The translations under genes and the position numbers were made by a program. Positions 1-8,982 of a stretch of 64,000 nt of DNA are shown one piece after another; position 1 is the stretch's first letter; each line of letters starts with the position of its first letter. The notes under the pieces are model-generated. The model searched no databases. It was not told where the DNA came from and saw only the letters and a list, made by a program, of their open reading frames with translations. This stretch comes from Versatilivorator sp963663845 (GTDB lineage: Bacteria; Acidobacteriota; Terriglobia; Versatilivoradales; Versatilivoraceae). The stretch is taken from assembly GCA_963663845.2 (NCBI GenBank), contig OY760650.2, positions 1,488,001 through 1,552,000 of the forward strand. The letters are read 5' to 3'.

Positions 1-1352
1 TGGGTGGCGCCGCCGTACCAGCGGAAGATCTCCCCGTACCTGAAGAAGAGAAACTCCTCGAATTCGGGCGAATTCAGAAGGATCTCGATGATCCGGTTGC
101 GCTTGTCGGGGTCGGTGGAAGCCAGGAATTGGCGGACCCGGTTGGGCGGCGGCAAGGTCCCGGTCAAGTCCAGACAGACCCGCCGGAGAAACTCGGCATC
201 GCTGGAGAGCTCCGAGGGGACGATGTTGAATTTCTTCAGCTTGGCGAAGACATGCCGGTCGATGAAGTTGTTTTCCGGCGCCTCGGGATAGCTGGGGAGC
301 GGATCGGCGATCACGCCGAAACGGACGGCGGCGGCCCGGCCCGGCGCTCGAACCAGGACGCTGGTCTCCCCGGTCTTGTGGGCCTTGACCAGGCCCCCTT
401 CGTCGACGTCCACCACCGATCGGTTGATGGACTCGTAGACGACCTGCCGGGTGACATCCTCTCGCCGGCCGTCGCTGAGGTGGGCCGTGACCAGAATCTG
501 CTGCTTGCCATCCAGATCCAGCACGCTTGCCCGGGGGTAGACCTCCAGGCTCTCGATCTGGATGTTCTCGGATTCACCTTCCTCGCCGTAGGGGGCCCCC
601 AATTGAATCCACTGGAGGATCCTGGCGTACTGGGGGGAGTCGGAGCCGAATCGGAGCCCGCCTCCGTGGGGTACCTGGAGAGTGGCCTTCTGCAGAATCA
701 GGCTCTTCTCCGGATCCTTCAGATTCACCCGTGGATGGGGAGGTTCCTCCATTTCAGCCGTGAGGACTTCGAACTTCCCTCCCTCCACGATCCACTTGTA
801 GTCGTCCCGCGGATAGGTGGCGTTGGTGGAAAGCTTGAAACCGCCCTGTCCGGGAACGGCGCCATGGCAGGTGGTGTTGTTGCAACCCTGTTGGGTCAGC
901 AGCGACCCGATATCGCGAGGAAAGCTGAAGGGGCGCTTTTCTTGGGATCCCCGAATGGCGATGGAGGCCGTAGCCTCTCGTCCCGCCACCCGGGCCGTGA
1001 GCACCAGGTCGCCGTCCGCAAGCGGCTGGATGCGGCTGTGGGCGGAGAACCGGATCAATCCGGACTTGGAGCCGGAAAACTCCGCCTGCGCCGTGAGGTC
1101 GCGCTCCAGGCCGTCCGAGAAGGTTCCCATCACCAGAAACTGCTGGGAGGCATCGGCCCCCTGCAGCCGGACCTCGGAGGGCGCCAGGCGGAGTGACGAC
1201 GGTTGGGGCGAGGTTCCCTGGGCGGTTCCCTCAACCTCTGCAGCCTGGACAAGTGCCGCCAGCAAACAGGATGCCCCAAGGGCCCACACGGCAATCAGGG
1301 CGGCCGGCGTTCGGCGGATGGCGGAAGCCTTCCTGCAGGATTTCGTTTCCAT
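1..1352 (-). CDS. DUF1549-type (PSD1-like) exported protein, 3' end outside window
   Basis: I see at least 450 residues, and the gene runs off the left edge. The ATG at 1352 is followed by a signal-like hydrophobic stretch (about residues 18-38). After an Ig-like (BIG_2-type) segment comes GCNNTTCHG near residue 160, the CX4CH heme-like motif usual in this family, then a second Ig-like domain containing 'VLVRAPGRAA'. The last visible part, from 'NNFIDRHVFAKL' through 'FLRRVCLDLTGTLPP' to 'LLNSPEFEEF', is the start of a DUF1549 domain. A DUF1553 domain would be expected beyond the edge. These proteins are abundant in planctomycetes and acidobacteria and are poorly characterised, but are thought to act in the envelope. 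The gene starts 5 bp after the stop of the PPC gene, so the two are very likely co-transcribed. Confidence 0.85.
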   Translation of the reverse strand, partial: METKSCRKASAIRRTPAALIAVWALGASCLLAALVQAAEVEGTAQGTSPQPSSLRLAPSEVRLQGADASQQFLVMGTFSDGLERDLTAQAEFSGSKSGLIRFSAHSRIQPLADGDLVLTARVAGREATASIAIRGSQEKRPFSFPRDIGSLLTQQGCNNTTCHGAVPGQGGFKLSTNATYPRDDYKWIVEGGKFEVLTAEMEEPPHPRVNLKDPEKSLILQKATLQVPHGGGLRFGSDSPQYARILQWIQLGAPYGEEGESENIQIESLEVYPRASVLDLDGKQQILVTAHLSDGRREDVTRQVVYESINRSVVDVDEGGLVKAHKTGETSVLVRAPGRAAAVRFGVIADPLPSYPEAPENNFIDRHVFAKLKKFNIVPSELSSDAEFLRRVCLDLTGTLPPPNRVRQFLASTDPDKRNRIIEILLNSPEFEEFLFFRYGEIFRWYGGAT

Positions 1353-1357
1353 GCGCT

Positions 1358-3331
1358 TTATCTTTCACCCCCGGCCGGCCGGCTCGCCAGTTGGCTCAGT
1401 TTCCTGGCGGGATTGGGATCCAGGATCGTCAGCGGAATCTTCTTGACCGTCAGCCTGGGACCGAGCCGGCCCCCGACAATCGGGCGGGCGGTCACCGTGA
1501 TCCAGACGGGCAAATGGGTGGGGGCCGCATCCTCCCGGGAATGAAGCACCACGCTGATGGTCTGGACCTTGGGCAGGTGGTGGTCGGCCCCCTTGATGAC
1601 CGGGGGCCTGGGACCTCCCGGCAACCTGTAGCTGCTGGCGCCGGGAAGAGCCTCGACCCCTGCCGGCAGGCCTTCGACCGACACCGCGATCTGATTGGAG
1701 GGCAGGAAGAAACCCTCTTCCTGCTCCAGGATCAAGGTGAGCTTGACGGCTTCACCGGCCAGCAGATTGACGCGGTGGGGATCGACCCGTCCGTCCTCGA
1801 AGTCTCGCGTTCGGGTTTCCAGGTGGATGTCGCCGACGTGGGGGATCTGCGGCCGGACCAGCACACGGTAGTGGAATCCGGGATCGCCCTTCCTGAGAGT
1901 CACATCCCTGACCCTGAGGTAGTAGTCCCCCCCTTTTTCAAAGGCGCCGATCACCTTGGCATCCACCGAAACCAGGTGAACGGCGGTGACGCTCCTGTAC
2001 TTCTCGGTTCGGCGCAGGCTGCTGAACTGGTCCCGTCCCCGGGAATCGATGATCTGCAGCAAGGGGTTGAAATCGGGCCGGGTGGCCTGGGGAGTCTCGA
2101 CCTCGAAGGCCAGCTTCTGTCCGGCGTGAACCTTGAACTTGAACAGGTCGCTGTCCCCCGGGTGTTGCACCACCCCCTCGACGATGGACGGCACCGGAAT
2201 CTCGACGGCGTCTTCCAGCCGGTCCCCGGGTTCCTTTTCCGAATGGACGTCGAGGGCAATGGCCGGGTCGGAGAGCTTGAGGTCGAGCTGGGCCGGATCG
2301 GGCTCCTTGGAGCCTTCGCCATCCTGGCCGCCCTCCGGCTTTTTCTCCAAGGCCGGCCGATCGTCCCTGACTCCCCTCGACCACAACTGCTCGAGCCGGT
2401 CACCGGTGAGTTTCCGCACGAAACTCCGCTCGCTCCAGTCCCGGAGCCCCGGAGTCTCATGGGAGGGTTGGTCCGGCGGGGCCACCCGGAGCTGATAGAC
2501 GAAGCCGGCCTTGGCCTGTCCACCCAGCGAGCCGACCTCCACAAAGTAGCGGCCCGCCTCGGCGAACCGGTGCCGCAGGCTGACCCGAGTCCCGGTTCTC
2601 TGCCTGGGGTCCCGGTCCGCGATGACCCGCTCCCCCCGGTCCTTGTCGCTGAAGGCCAGGCGCACCACCCGATCGGGATCGAACCAGCTTCCCCGGTGCG
2701 CATGGATCGAAATCTGGGAGCGAAAGACGTTGGCTGCCGATTCCTGGCTGCGAGTCACTTCAAACAGGAGCTCCTGCCCCCCTGCGACCTCGACCTGGTA
2801 GAAGTCCATCTCGGCGGCCTTGTCGATCTGTCCGTTGACCACCACCGGGACGTCGATCGCCTGGGCCCTGCCGGGCCGGTCGTGGGGATCGGCCGACTCC
2901 CGGATCACCCGGTCGGCGTTCACCCGAAATTGGACCCGGTCGCTGATTCCCCTGGGAGTGACCACCCGCAGCCAGTGGTTCCCCGGGCGGGCCGCCGCAT
3001 CGATTTTCACCCCCACCCGCACCCGGTACTCCGGCTCCTTCTTTTCTTTCTTCTTTTCGGGCCCTTCCTCGCTTTCTTCCACAATCTCTTCAACCGTGCG
3101 GAACTCGGTCCGAATGCCCTCTTCCTCGGCCACCACCGCATAGGCCGACTGCAGCCCCTTCCCCCGGATCTCGACTTCCAGGGAGGTTCCGCGCTGCCCC
3201 CCCAAGGGAAACAGCCACATGGCTTCGGGTTCCTGCTTCGACCGGTCCGCCTCGGCCAGACCGGGAGCAGGTCCGAGCCAAAGGAGACAGCAGAGGGTCA
3301 GCAGGACGGATGTTGTTAAGCGCGGCGCCAT
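1358..3331 (-). CDS. Exported PPC-domain protein, partner of DUF1549 gene
   Basis: This is a 657-residue exported protein. I place the start at the ATG at 3331 because it gives a clean signal peptide (MAPRLTTSVLLTLCCLLWLG, cleavage near 'GLAEA'). An in-frame start 65 codons upstream adds sequence without a signal. After an Ig-like N-terminal part there are two bacterial pre-peptidase C-terminal (PPC) type domains. One begins near 'AQAIDVPVVVNGQID' and the other near 'DAVEIPVPSIVEGVVQ'; both carry the usual D-x-(D/F)-x-F/Y-x-V pattern. A lysine- and glutamate-rich segment lies near residue 85. PPC proteins commonly sit in operons with DUF1549/DUF1553 genes, as here. A specific substrate cannot be given. 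A sigma-70-like promoter is visible upstream. Confidence 0.8.
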   Translation of the reverse strand: MAPRLTTSVLLTLCCLLWLGPAPGLAEADRSKQEPEAMWLFPLGGQRGTSLEVEIRGKGLQSAYAVVAEEEGIRTEFRTVEEIVEESEEGPEKKKEKKEPEYRVRVGVKIDAAARPGNHWLRVVTPRGISDRVQFRVNADRVIRESADPHDRPGRAQAIDVPVVVNGQIDKAAEMDFYQVEVAGGQELLFEVTRSQESAANVFRSQISIHAHRGSWFDPDRVVRLAFSDKDRGERVIADRDPRQRTGTRVSLRHRFAEAGRYFVEVGSLGGQAKAGFVYQLRVAPPDQPSHETPGLRDWSERSFVRKLTGDRLEQLWSRGVRDDRPALEKKPEGGQDGEGSKEPDPAQLDLKLSDPAIALDVHSEKEPGDRLEDAVEIPVPSIVEGVVQHPGDSDLFKFKVHAGQKLAFEVETPQATRPDFNPLLQIIDSRGRDQFSSLRRTEKYRSVTAVHLVSVDAKVIGAFEKGGDYYLRVRDVTLRKGDPGFHYRVLVRPQIPHVGDIHLETRTRDFEDGRVDPHRVNLLAGEAVKLTLILEQEEGFFLPSNQIAVSVEGLPAGVEALPGASSYRLPGGPRPPVIKGADHHLPKVQTISVVLHSREDAAPTHLPVWITVTARPIVGGRLGPRLTVKKIPLTILDPNPARKLSQLASRPAGGER

Positions 3332-3394
3332 GGATTTTCGAGTCGCTGGTAAAGAAACCGTAGGGGCAATATAACTGGCGATAAAACTAACGAA

Positions 3395-3423
3395 AGTATA
3401 CCAAACGGGGTATCCGGCGGCAA
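3395..3423 (-). promoter_or_regulatory. Candidate sigma-70 promoter of the PPC/DUF1549 operon
   Basis: On the minus strand I read TTGCCG (3423-3418), a 17-bp spacer and TATACT (3400-3395). This is four of six and five of six matches to the -35 and -10 consensus. The leader to the ATG at 3331 would be about 55 nt. This is pattern matching only. Confidence 0.4.
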
Positions 3424-3565
3424 ACGGCCAAGCGGCCGATTTTCCTTGCTCGCTTCCTTGTGAATTTGTAGGCCGTTTACCCGGTGTTTTTCGTAAAGGA
3501 TGATTGCGGTTTGTACCCCCGATCACCCCTCCTCGAGGAGTAAGAGTGATGGGAGGAGGCCATCC

Positions 3566-3765
3566 GGGAGCGCGGGCGTCCCGCCCGCATCCTCTCCCCT
3601 GGGTCGCCGCTCAGTTTCCCTGCGATGCGGCGCCCGGCCACCCTGCCGGCGGGAACCGCATGGGCCCGACCAAAGTAGTGCCAGGGCGTCGTTTCCGCGC
3701 GATCCGACTGGGGGAGATGGGCGAGACTGTGCCGGGATTTATGCGGGCGGGACGCCCGCGCTCCC
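3566..3765. repeat. 200-bp element bounded by exact 25-bp inverted repeats
   Basis: Positions 3566-3590 begin GGGAGCGCGGGCGTCCCGCC, and 3741-3765 are their exact reverse complement over 25 bp, with about 150 bp between. A solo copy of the same 25-mer lies at 8991-9015, again flanked by the GGGAGAGG that borders the first arm. Each 25-mer also has internal GCGGGCG/CGCCCGC symmetry and could fold by itself. When translated it gives peptides such as GARASRPH, a typical sign of a non-coding repeat called as protein. I see no gene inside. Confidence 0.75.
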
Positions 3766-3786
3766 GGGGGTTGTCCTTCCGACGAA

Positions 3787-3801
3787 TTTTGCAAAAGGCT
3801 C
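3787..3801. repeat. TTGCAAAAGGCTC terminal motif
   Basis: TTTTGCAAAAGGCTC is one of seven near-identical copies of the 13-mer TTGCAAAAGGCTC that I find in intergenic DNA. The others are near 9560, 20708, 22882, 37570, 48863 and 61553. It looks like the terminus of the MITE-like repeat family of this window. Confidence 0.6.
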
Positions 3802-3850
3802 AACAGATTACAAGGGGCGAAACGTCCGTCTGGCACTACCGTCCTGAAAC

Positions 3851-3886
3851 AAAAAAAGCCAGGCAGCCGAAGATCGACTGCCTGGC
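3851..3886 (-). terminator. Rho-independent terminator of the TonB-like gene
   Basis: On the minus strand GCCAGGCAG and CTGCCTGGC form a perfect 9-bp stem around an 11-nt loop, followed by a run of seven T (3857-3851). It begins 24 bp after the stop codon at 3910. Confidence 0.85.
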
Positions 3887-3909
3887 GTGAAAAGGACTTC
3901 CTGGGCTTG

Positions 3910-6900
3910 CTAGAAGCCGAGACGCAAGCGGAAGAATACTCTCCGAGTGTGCCAACTGGCGGCATACTGCCCGAATCTCGGATCATTGAAGGTCAGAGAA
4001 TTGGGCCCGCTGGGGTTGGTGTGGTTCAGCACGTTGGTGATATAGGCCTCCAGCTTGAAATAGGGGCCATTCTCGTAAGGCGTCAACGGGAACACCTTGA
4101 AGACGTTCATGTTGAACTGAGGATCCCGCGGCTGGTGCAAGAGGCCCCGGGTTGCCGTTCCGTAGGTTCCACTCCGCGGAATGCTGAAGCAGGAGGAGTT
4201 CCAATAGGAAGTGTAGGGAACGGTGTTGTCCCCGAATCCGTTGGGGTTGCAGCCCGGCTGAATGTCCGGACGGCCTCCCGAACGGCCGACGTTGGGTGAA
4301 TCGAAACCCCCGAAATTCGGGGTGCTGCGGCCGCCCATGTTCATGGTGAGGATAGGCGTCACCGTCCACTGGCTGACCAACTGGTTGATCACGCCAGAGG
4401 CGCCCGAGAGGTACCGCTGTCCCTTGCCGAGGGGCAAGGAATAGACGGCCACCAAGCGAGACCGGAAGGGAAGGTTGCCATCCGTCCAGCCCTTGTCGCG
4501 GGAGCGGTTGTAGGGATCCTCGGTGGCGAAGCCGCCGGGACCCACCCAGCCGAACCGACCGCCTTCGACGTCATTGATAATGGACCGGTACTCGGCCCAG
4601 GCCCGAAGATAGAGGCCGCTGGAGAACTGCCGCAGCAACTCGGCTTCCCAACCGTGGTAGTTGGAGTTTCCACCCAGGCGGTAGTCGGTGATGGAAGCGT
4701 AGGGTTCCGCCCCGAAGACCTTGCGGGACGCCGTGAAGGGAATGGTGCTGGCCCGGGGGATCTGCACGTTGACGTTGTAGGGCCAATGGGTCCCCTTGGA
4801 GGCCACGTAGGAAAGTCGCCCGGTCATGCCGCTGCCCAGCTCCCTCTCGAGGGTGAGGTTCCACTGCTTGTCGGTGGGCCAGTTCTCGGTGCGGGTGTTG
4901 AGCAGAATGGCTCTCACACTCTGCAGCGAGGTGGCGCCGGTTCCGGGAGCCGGGAAGGCCTTGCTGAAGGTCAGCGTGGGAACACCGTTGACGATCTCGG
5001 TGGGCCCAAACTGCTCGCTGAGCTGAAAGGGGCCGCCGGTGAACCCGGAGATTGCCTGCTGCATGTTGTCCGGAGGGGTCAGAGGCACGGTGTAGACCCC
5101 GAAACCGGCTCGGATCACCATCTTGTCGGTCAGGCGGTAGGCCACGCCGACACGGGGCTGGACGTGGACCAGCTTGTACTGCATCAGATCGGCGGGAAAG
5201 CCGGCATCGCCGTTTCCGACCACCGGAATTGCCGTGGTAAAACCGGCCACAACCCGATGCAGCGACTGCTGGGGCACCACGAACCGGCCGGTGCCGCCAT
5301 CCAGCAGGTGCTGGAGGTCGAAGTTGTACCATTGCCCTTGGCCATCCCGCCCGGCGGTGTAGTGCTGGAAGCGGATACCGGGGGTGATGGTCAACCGGGG
5401 CGTCACCTTCCAGTCATCCTGGAAGAAGATGCCGAACTGTTGCGACCGCGGGCTCAACTCCCCTCGCGCCTGGGCGATCGTGGTGCTGCGGGGCAGGCCC
5501 AGCAGGATGTCGCCGTAATCCCAGCCGGTGTAGTTGCCGGAGAAGTCCCAGCGTCCGTAGACGTTGTTGGTGGGACGGTAGCGATCATCCAGACCCCAGA
5601 TGTTGGAGAACCCCATCTTGAACAGGTGGGTGCCCTTGGTGACGGAGATGTTGTTCTTCAGGTGAACGGCATTGGCGTCGGTCCGGCTGCCGTATCCGGC
5701 GGCGCCGCCTCCCAGCGCATTGGTCAGACGGGCGTCGAAGGCGCCGCTGATGTTGGAGAGGTTGCCGATCGAGCGGGCCGTGATCTGAGGCGCTCCCGCG
5801 AAGCCCTGAGGAATCTTGCCTTCACGTCCGCCGAAGTCGATGAGCCCCTGGGGGTCGATCAGCCTCAGCAGGTCGCTCCCGGCGCAGCCGCTCTCGACCA
5901 GGTAGAGTTGCTCGTTGTATCCGATCGAGAATTCGTTGATCACCGAAGGCGAGAAGACGTGGCTGTCCAGAATGCTCCAGGCACGCGTGGGATCGTGACC
6001 TTTACGCCCGCAATCCAGCGGCCCGTGGTCCCACTTGGTCTCGCTGCTGTTGCGGGTGTAGCGGAAGTGGTTGAACGAAATGGTGTTGGACTCGTGGATC
6101 TGGTGGTCGAAGCGGTAGTGCCAGTACTCCTCGTCACCGCTGTTCTCGTTGATCCCGGTTCGGTTGGTCGTCAGACCGGGTCGTTCCGGCAGGGGCAGCA
6201 GCTCGGTGAAGCGAACCCCCAGCGGATGGAACATGTCGCTGGGAATGGTGTTGTTGGGGAAGGGCGTCATGGTGTAGGGATTCATGATCACGCCCTTGCC
6301 GTTGGCATCCCTGATCCCCGAGAATTCGGCGACCTCGCTCAAATTCCCCGTTCTCATCAGAGGGGTCGGATAGGTGAGGTTGGGGTTGATCTCCAGGGTG
6401 AACCTGCTGCTCGGCTGCCACAGGAAGTGGAAGAAGCTCCTGTTGCGGCCGTCATAGATCTTGGGGATCCAGATGGGCCCGGCGGCTTCGTAGGACCACT
6501 TCAAGTTGGGCGTCTCCGGCTTGGGCCTGCTCTTCAGAGAACGGTTCTTGCCGATCAGGCGAGCATGCCTGAAATCGTTCCAGATCTCGCCGTGGAACTG
6601 GTTGGTTCCGCTGCGCCCCACGCCGATGATGTTGTTGGCGTGCTGGAACTCGGCCGGCGCGTTCAGCGTCTTCAAATGAACTTCCTGCAGCACTTCCTGA
6701 GGAAAGCGGAAGGTGCCGTAGGCGAGAGTCAGAATCCCGTCCTGGGAAGCCGAGACGTTGTTGGCGTAGGCCCCGTGAATCTCGTTCCGGTTCTGAACTC
6801 CGGGGGCCGCACCGACCGTGTAGATCAGGCTGGCGGCCACGTTGGTGTAATAGACTTCCTTGTTTGGAGTCTTGTAGGTCACCGAGGGCGTATCGGTCTC

Positions 6901-7299
6901 GATGCGAGCCCCTTCCTCGGTCACCGTGATGGCATCGGCCAACTCGCCGATCTCCATGGTGATGTCCACCCGCCGGGGTGACTGCGAGTAGACGATCACG
7001 CCCGTGTTCTCATAGCGCTTGAACCCGGTGGCCTCGGCGGTCAGGGTGTAGGTGTCGGGCAGAAGGCCGCGCAACTCGTACTCCCCAACCTCGTTGGTCG
7101 CCGTAGAGTAGGTCAGACCCTTGGCCTCGCTGGTGGCGGTAATGGTGACGCCGACCATCACGGCGCCGGTCGTGTCGACGACCCTGCCGCGAAAACCGGT
7201 GACGTCCTGCGCTACCGTCAAGGTGGGAATGACCAGCAGGCCCAAGAGAGCAATCAGCCCGAAACTCCAGACCGATTTTCTTAGTGCTTGTTTCGTCAT
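3910..7299 (-). CDS. TonB-receptor-like outer-membrane protein with N-terminal CarboxypepD_reg domain
   Basis: This is a 1129-residue protein. The ATG at 7299 has an AAGGAGA ribosome site about 8 nt upstream and opens a signal peptide (MTKQALRKSVWSFGL...TVAQD). Residues about 30-115 form a carboxypeptidase-regulatory-like domain (GFRGRVVDTTGAVMVGVTIT...GEYELRGLLPDTYTL). A plug-like section and a long beta-barrel follow, ending in 'FFRLRLGF' with the terminal Phe typical of BAM-inserted barrels. Such proteins are expanded in Acidobacteriota and are annotated as TonB-dependent receptors or OmpA-like transporters; I see no clear TonB box. Its paralog at 52935-56276 shares architecture, tail and promoter type. 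No substrate can be inferred from the neighbours. Confidence 0.88.
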   Translation of the reverse strand: MTKQALRKSVWSFGLIALLGLLVIPTLTVAQDVTGFRGRVVDTTGAVMVGVTITATSEAKGLTYSTATNEVGEYELRGLLPDTYTLTAEATGFKRYENTGVIVYSQSPRRVDITMEIGELADAITVTEEGARIETDTPSVTYKTPNKEVYYTNVAASLIYTVGAAPGVQNRNEIHGAYANNVSASQDGILTLAYGTFRFPQEVLQEVHLKTLNAPAEFQHANNIIGVGRSGTNQFHGEIWNDFRHARLIGKNRSLKSRPKPETPNLKWSYEAAGPIWIPKIYDGRNRSFFHFLWQPSSRFTLEINPNLTYPTPLMRTGNLSEVAEFSGIRDANGKGVIMNPYTMTPFPNNTIPSDMFHPLGVRFTELLPLPERPGLTTNRTGINENSGDEEYWHYRFDHQIHESNTISFNHFRYTRNSSETKWDHGPLDCGRKGHDPTRAWSILDSHVFSPSVINEFSIGYNEQLYLVESGCAGSDLLRLIDPQGLIDFGGREGKIPQGFAGAPQITARSIGNLSNISGAFDARLTNALGGGAAGYGSRTDANAVHLKNNISVTKGTHLFKMGFSNIWGLDDRYRPTNNVYGRWDFSGNYTGWDYGDILLGLPRSTTIAQARGELSPRSQQFGIFFQDDWKVTPRLTITPGIRFQHYTAGRDGQGQWYNFDLQHLLDGGTGRFVVPQQSLHRVVAGFTTAIPVVGNGDAGFPADLMQYKLVHVQPRVGVAYRLTDKMVIRAGFGVYTVPLTPPDNMQQAISGFTGGPFQLSEQFGPTEIVNGVPTLTFSKAFPAPGTGATSLQSVRAILLNTRTENWPTDKQWNLTLERELGSGMTGRLSYVASKGTHWPYNVNVQIPRASTIPFTASRKVFGAEPYASITDYRLGGNSNYHGWEAELLRQFSSGLYLRAWAEYRSIINDVEGGRFGWVGPGGFATEDPYNRSRDKGWTDGNLPFRSRLVAVYSLPLGKGQRYLSGASGVINQLVSQWTVTPILTMNMGGRSTPNFGGFDSPNVGRSGGRPDIQPGCNPNGFGDNTVPYTSYWNSSCFSIPRSGTYGTATRGLLHQPRDPQFNMNVFKVFPLTPYENGPYFKLEAYITNVLNHTNPSGPNSLTFNDPRFGQYAASWHTRRVFFRLRLGF

Positions 7300-7419
7300 T
7301 AGCGAAATCTCCTTGTTTTGGTGAGGCCCCAAGCTGAACACCAACCGACATGCTTAAGGACCGTATCGAATGTCCAACTTGGAAACCGTGCAGACAAACT
7401 AACTCACGCACGCATAAGC

Positions 7420-7435
7420 TGCAACTGTGTTGCCA
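7420..7435 (-). promoter_or_regulatory. Sigma-54-type -24/-12 promoter of the TonB-like gene
   Basis: The minus strand reads TGGCAACACAGTTGCA. GG and GC are 10 nt apart, as sigma-54 (RpoN) requires (consensus TGGCACG-N4-TTGCA). The flanks (ACTTTGGCA and TTGCAGCT) are shared with the promoter of the paralog at 56371-56386. The inferred leader is about 110 nt. Confidence 0.6.
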
Positions 7436-7619
7436 AAGTTTCGCACTGGCTGATGTTTTTTGTTAAGTGACTTTCTGTGAGTTACTTGCAGAAGTTCTTG
7501 AGGCCATCCGTCTTCCGATGGCAATTCCCCTGAAGGCTCACCGCTCGAAAAATCGGATAACAATACGAAATTTCGGACAGTTCGGCTTTTGAGATCTACG
7601 TGCAACAACCATTTGGCGT

Positions 7620-7775
7620 CGGACCATCCCACGCTGACCCCCACCGTAGGGGCAACCCTTGTGGTTGCCCTTTGTTCGCGTTCGTCCGGTTATCCTGGAA
7701 TTGGGCGCCCACAAGGGACGCCCCTACGGTTTGGAGCACGACCGTCCCACATGGGATCTGCACGTAATTCGGAAG
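7620..7775. repeat. MITE-like inverted-repeat element, copy 1
   Basis: Imperfect 27-bp inverted ends at 7644-7670 (CCGTAGGGGCAACCCTTGTG...) and 7703-7729 (...AAGGGACGCCCCTACGG) enclose about 32 bp. A second copy lies at 18770-18935, and the similarity extends past the arms on both sides, including TGCACGTAATTCGG against TGCAGACGTGATTCGGG. It fills the space between the Fic gene and the TonB-like gene. No coding content was recognised in 7436-7784. Confidence 0.65.
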
Positions 7776-7784
7776 GCTTGACCT

Positions 7785-8900
7785 TTATGTCTCCCTGAAT
7801 TTCGAGAGCGAGTAGCTGGTGCTCCTCCCGCCTCCCGCATTCTTCTCGAGGACGCCGCGCGCCACCAGATCGTTGATGTCTCGTATCGCCGTGTCCTGGG
7901 AACACTTGGCAATCCTTGCCCACTTCGATGAGGTCAGCTTTCCGTCGAATCCGTCCAGTATCCTGTTGAGGAGCAGACGCTGGCGGTCGTTGACGTCGAC
8001 GTCAGCCCGCTTCTGCCAGAACCGGGCCTTGTGAAGCACAGTGGCCAGCGTTGCCTCGGTTCCTTCGAACGCGCGTCCCAGACAGGCGAGGAACCATGCC
8101 ATCCACGGCGTGACGTCCAGCGTTCCCTTCTGCGTCCTTTCCAGAATCTCGTAATAGCCATCCCGTTCCTGGCGGATCCGGGAAGACATGCTGTAGAAGC
8201 GCTGCGGACTCTTCTCGGACCGCGCCAGAGCCCAGTCGGCAATCGCCCGCGCCATGCGGCCGTTGCCGTCGTCAAACGGATGAATCGTGGCGAACCACAG
8301 GTGCGCCAGCGCCGCCCGCAGTAAGGGATCGGTACCGTCAGACTCATTGGCCCAGTCGAAGAACCGAGCCATCTCCCCATCCAGAAGTGGAGCGGCCGGC
8401 GCCTGGTAGTGAACGCGTTCCTTGCCTATGGGGCCGGAGACGACTTCCATCGGTCCAGCGGCGTCGTCGCGCCAAGCGCCGGCGATGATCTTGCGCATGC
8501 CGCTCCGCCCTGCAGGGAACAACGCCGCATGCCATGCAAAGAGCCGGTCTTTCGTGAGGGGCATGTCAAAGTTCCGGCTGGCATCCAGCATCATTTCGAC
8601 AACACCCTCGACGTTCCGGTTTGCAGGAATCGCCGCCGCAATGTCCATGCCCAACCGCCGGGCAATGGACGAACGCACCTGATCCGTGTTCAGATTCTCG
8701 CCTTCGATTTCGCTGGACTTGACGACATCCAACGTCAGTGTCTCCAGTTCGGCTTCTCGCTGGAGCGAGAAGCCCAAGCCCTCCATTCGACCCAATAAGC
8801 GCCCTTGCCGGTAACGGATATCGGCCAAAGGGAGGGCCACGGCCTCATGATCCCATGTAAATTGGGGCCATTCCGCGAGTTGGTGAATATAGCGAGTCAT
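7785..8900 (-). CDS. Fic/DOC family protein (AMPylase type) with C-terminal winged helix
   Basis: This is a 371-residue protein. The N-terminus (WPQFTWD) is the DUF4172 type that precedes many Fic domains. The Fic core motif HPFDDGNGRMAR is complete at about residues 207-218, with catalytic His207. An N-terminal inhibitory motif of the (S/T)xxxE(G/N) class, SSEIEG (about 62-67), marks a class II, self-inhibited Fic protein. The last 70 residues look like a winged helix-turn-helix (SSKWARIAKCSQDTAIRD). Fic domains usually transfer AMP from ATP to hydroxyl side chains; the target is unknown. The ATG at 8900 has GGAG 8 nt upstream; a GTG three codons earlier is the alternative. The gene stands alone among repeats and may be an acquired toxin-like or stress gene. 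Confidence 0.9.
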   Translation of the reverse strand: MTRYIHQLAEWPQFTWDHEAVALPLADIRYRQGRLLGRMEGLGFSLQREAELETLTLDVVKSSEIEGENLNTDQVRSSIARRLGMDIAAAIPANRNVEGVVEMMLDASRNFDMPLTKDRLFAWHAALFPAGRSGMRKIIAGAWRDDAAGPMEVVSGPIGKERVHYQAPAAPLLDGEMARFFDWANESDGTDPLLRAALAHLWFATIHPFDDGNGRMARAIADWALARSEKSPQRFYSMSSRIRQERDGYYEILERTQKGTLDVTPWMAWFLACLGRAFEGTEATLATVLHKARFWQKRADVDVNDRQRLLLNRILDGFDGKLTSSKWARIAKCSQDTAIRDINDLVARGVLEKNAGGGRSTSYSLSKFRET

Positions 8901-8901
8901 T

Positions 8902-8949
8902 CTACGCACTCCATGCGTAGATTGTGCCTGTTATTCTCCGCATCTTCAA
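8902..8949 (-). promoter_or_regulatory. Candidate promoter and operator palindrome of the fic gene
   Basis: The minus strand shows TTGAAG (8949-8944), a 17-bp spacer and CACAAT (8926-8921). Immediately downstream is a perfect inverted repeat, CTACGCA-TGGAG-TGCGTAG (8920-8902), ending one base before the ATG. Its spacer holds the GGAG ribosome site. The palindrome covers the expected transcription start, so it is a plausible operator. The winged helix of the Fic protein itself could be the regulator; that is inference. Confidence 0.45.
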
Positions 8950-8982
8950 AGCCATTCTTCGCAAATTGAGCGGGTAGGCAAA

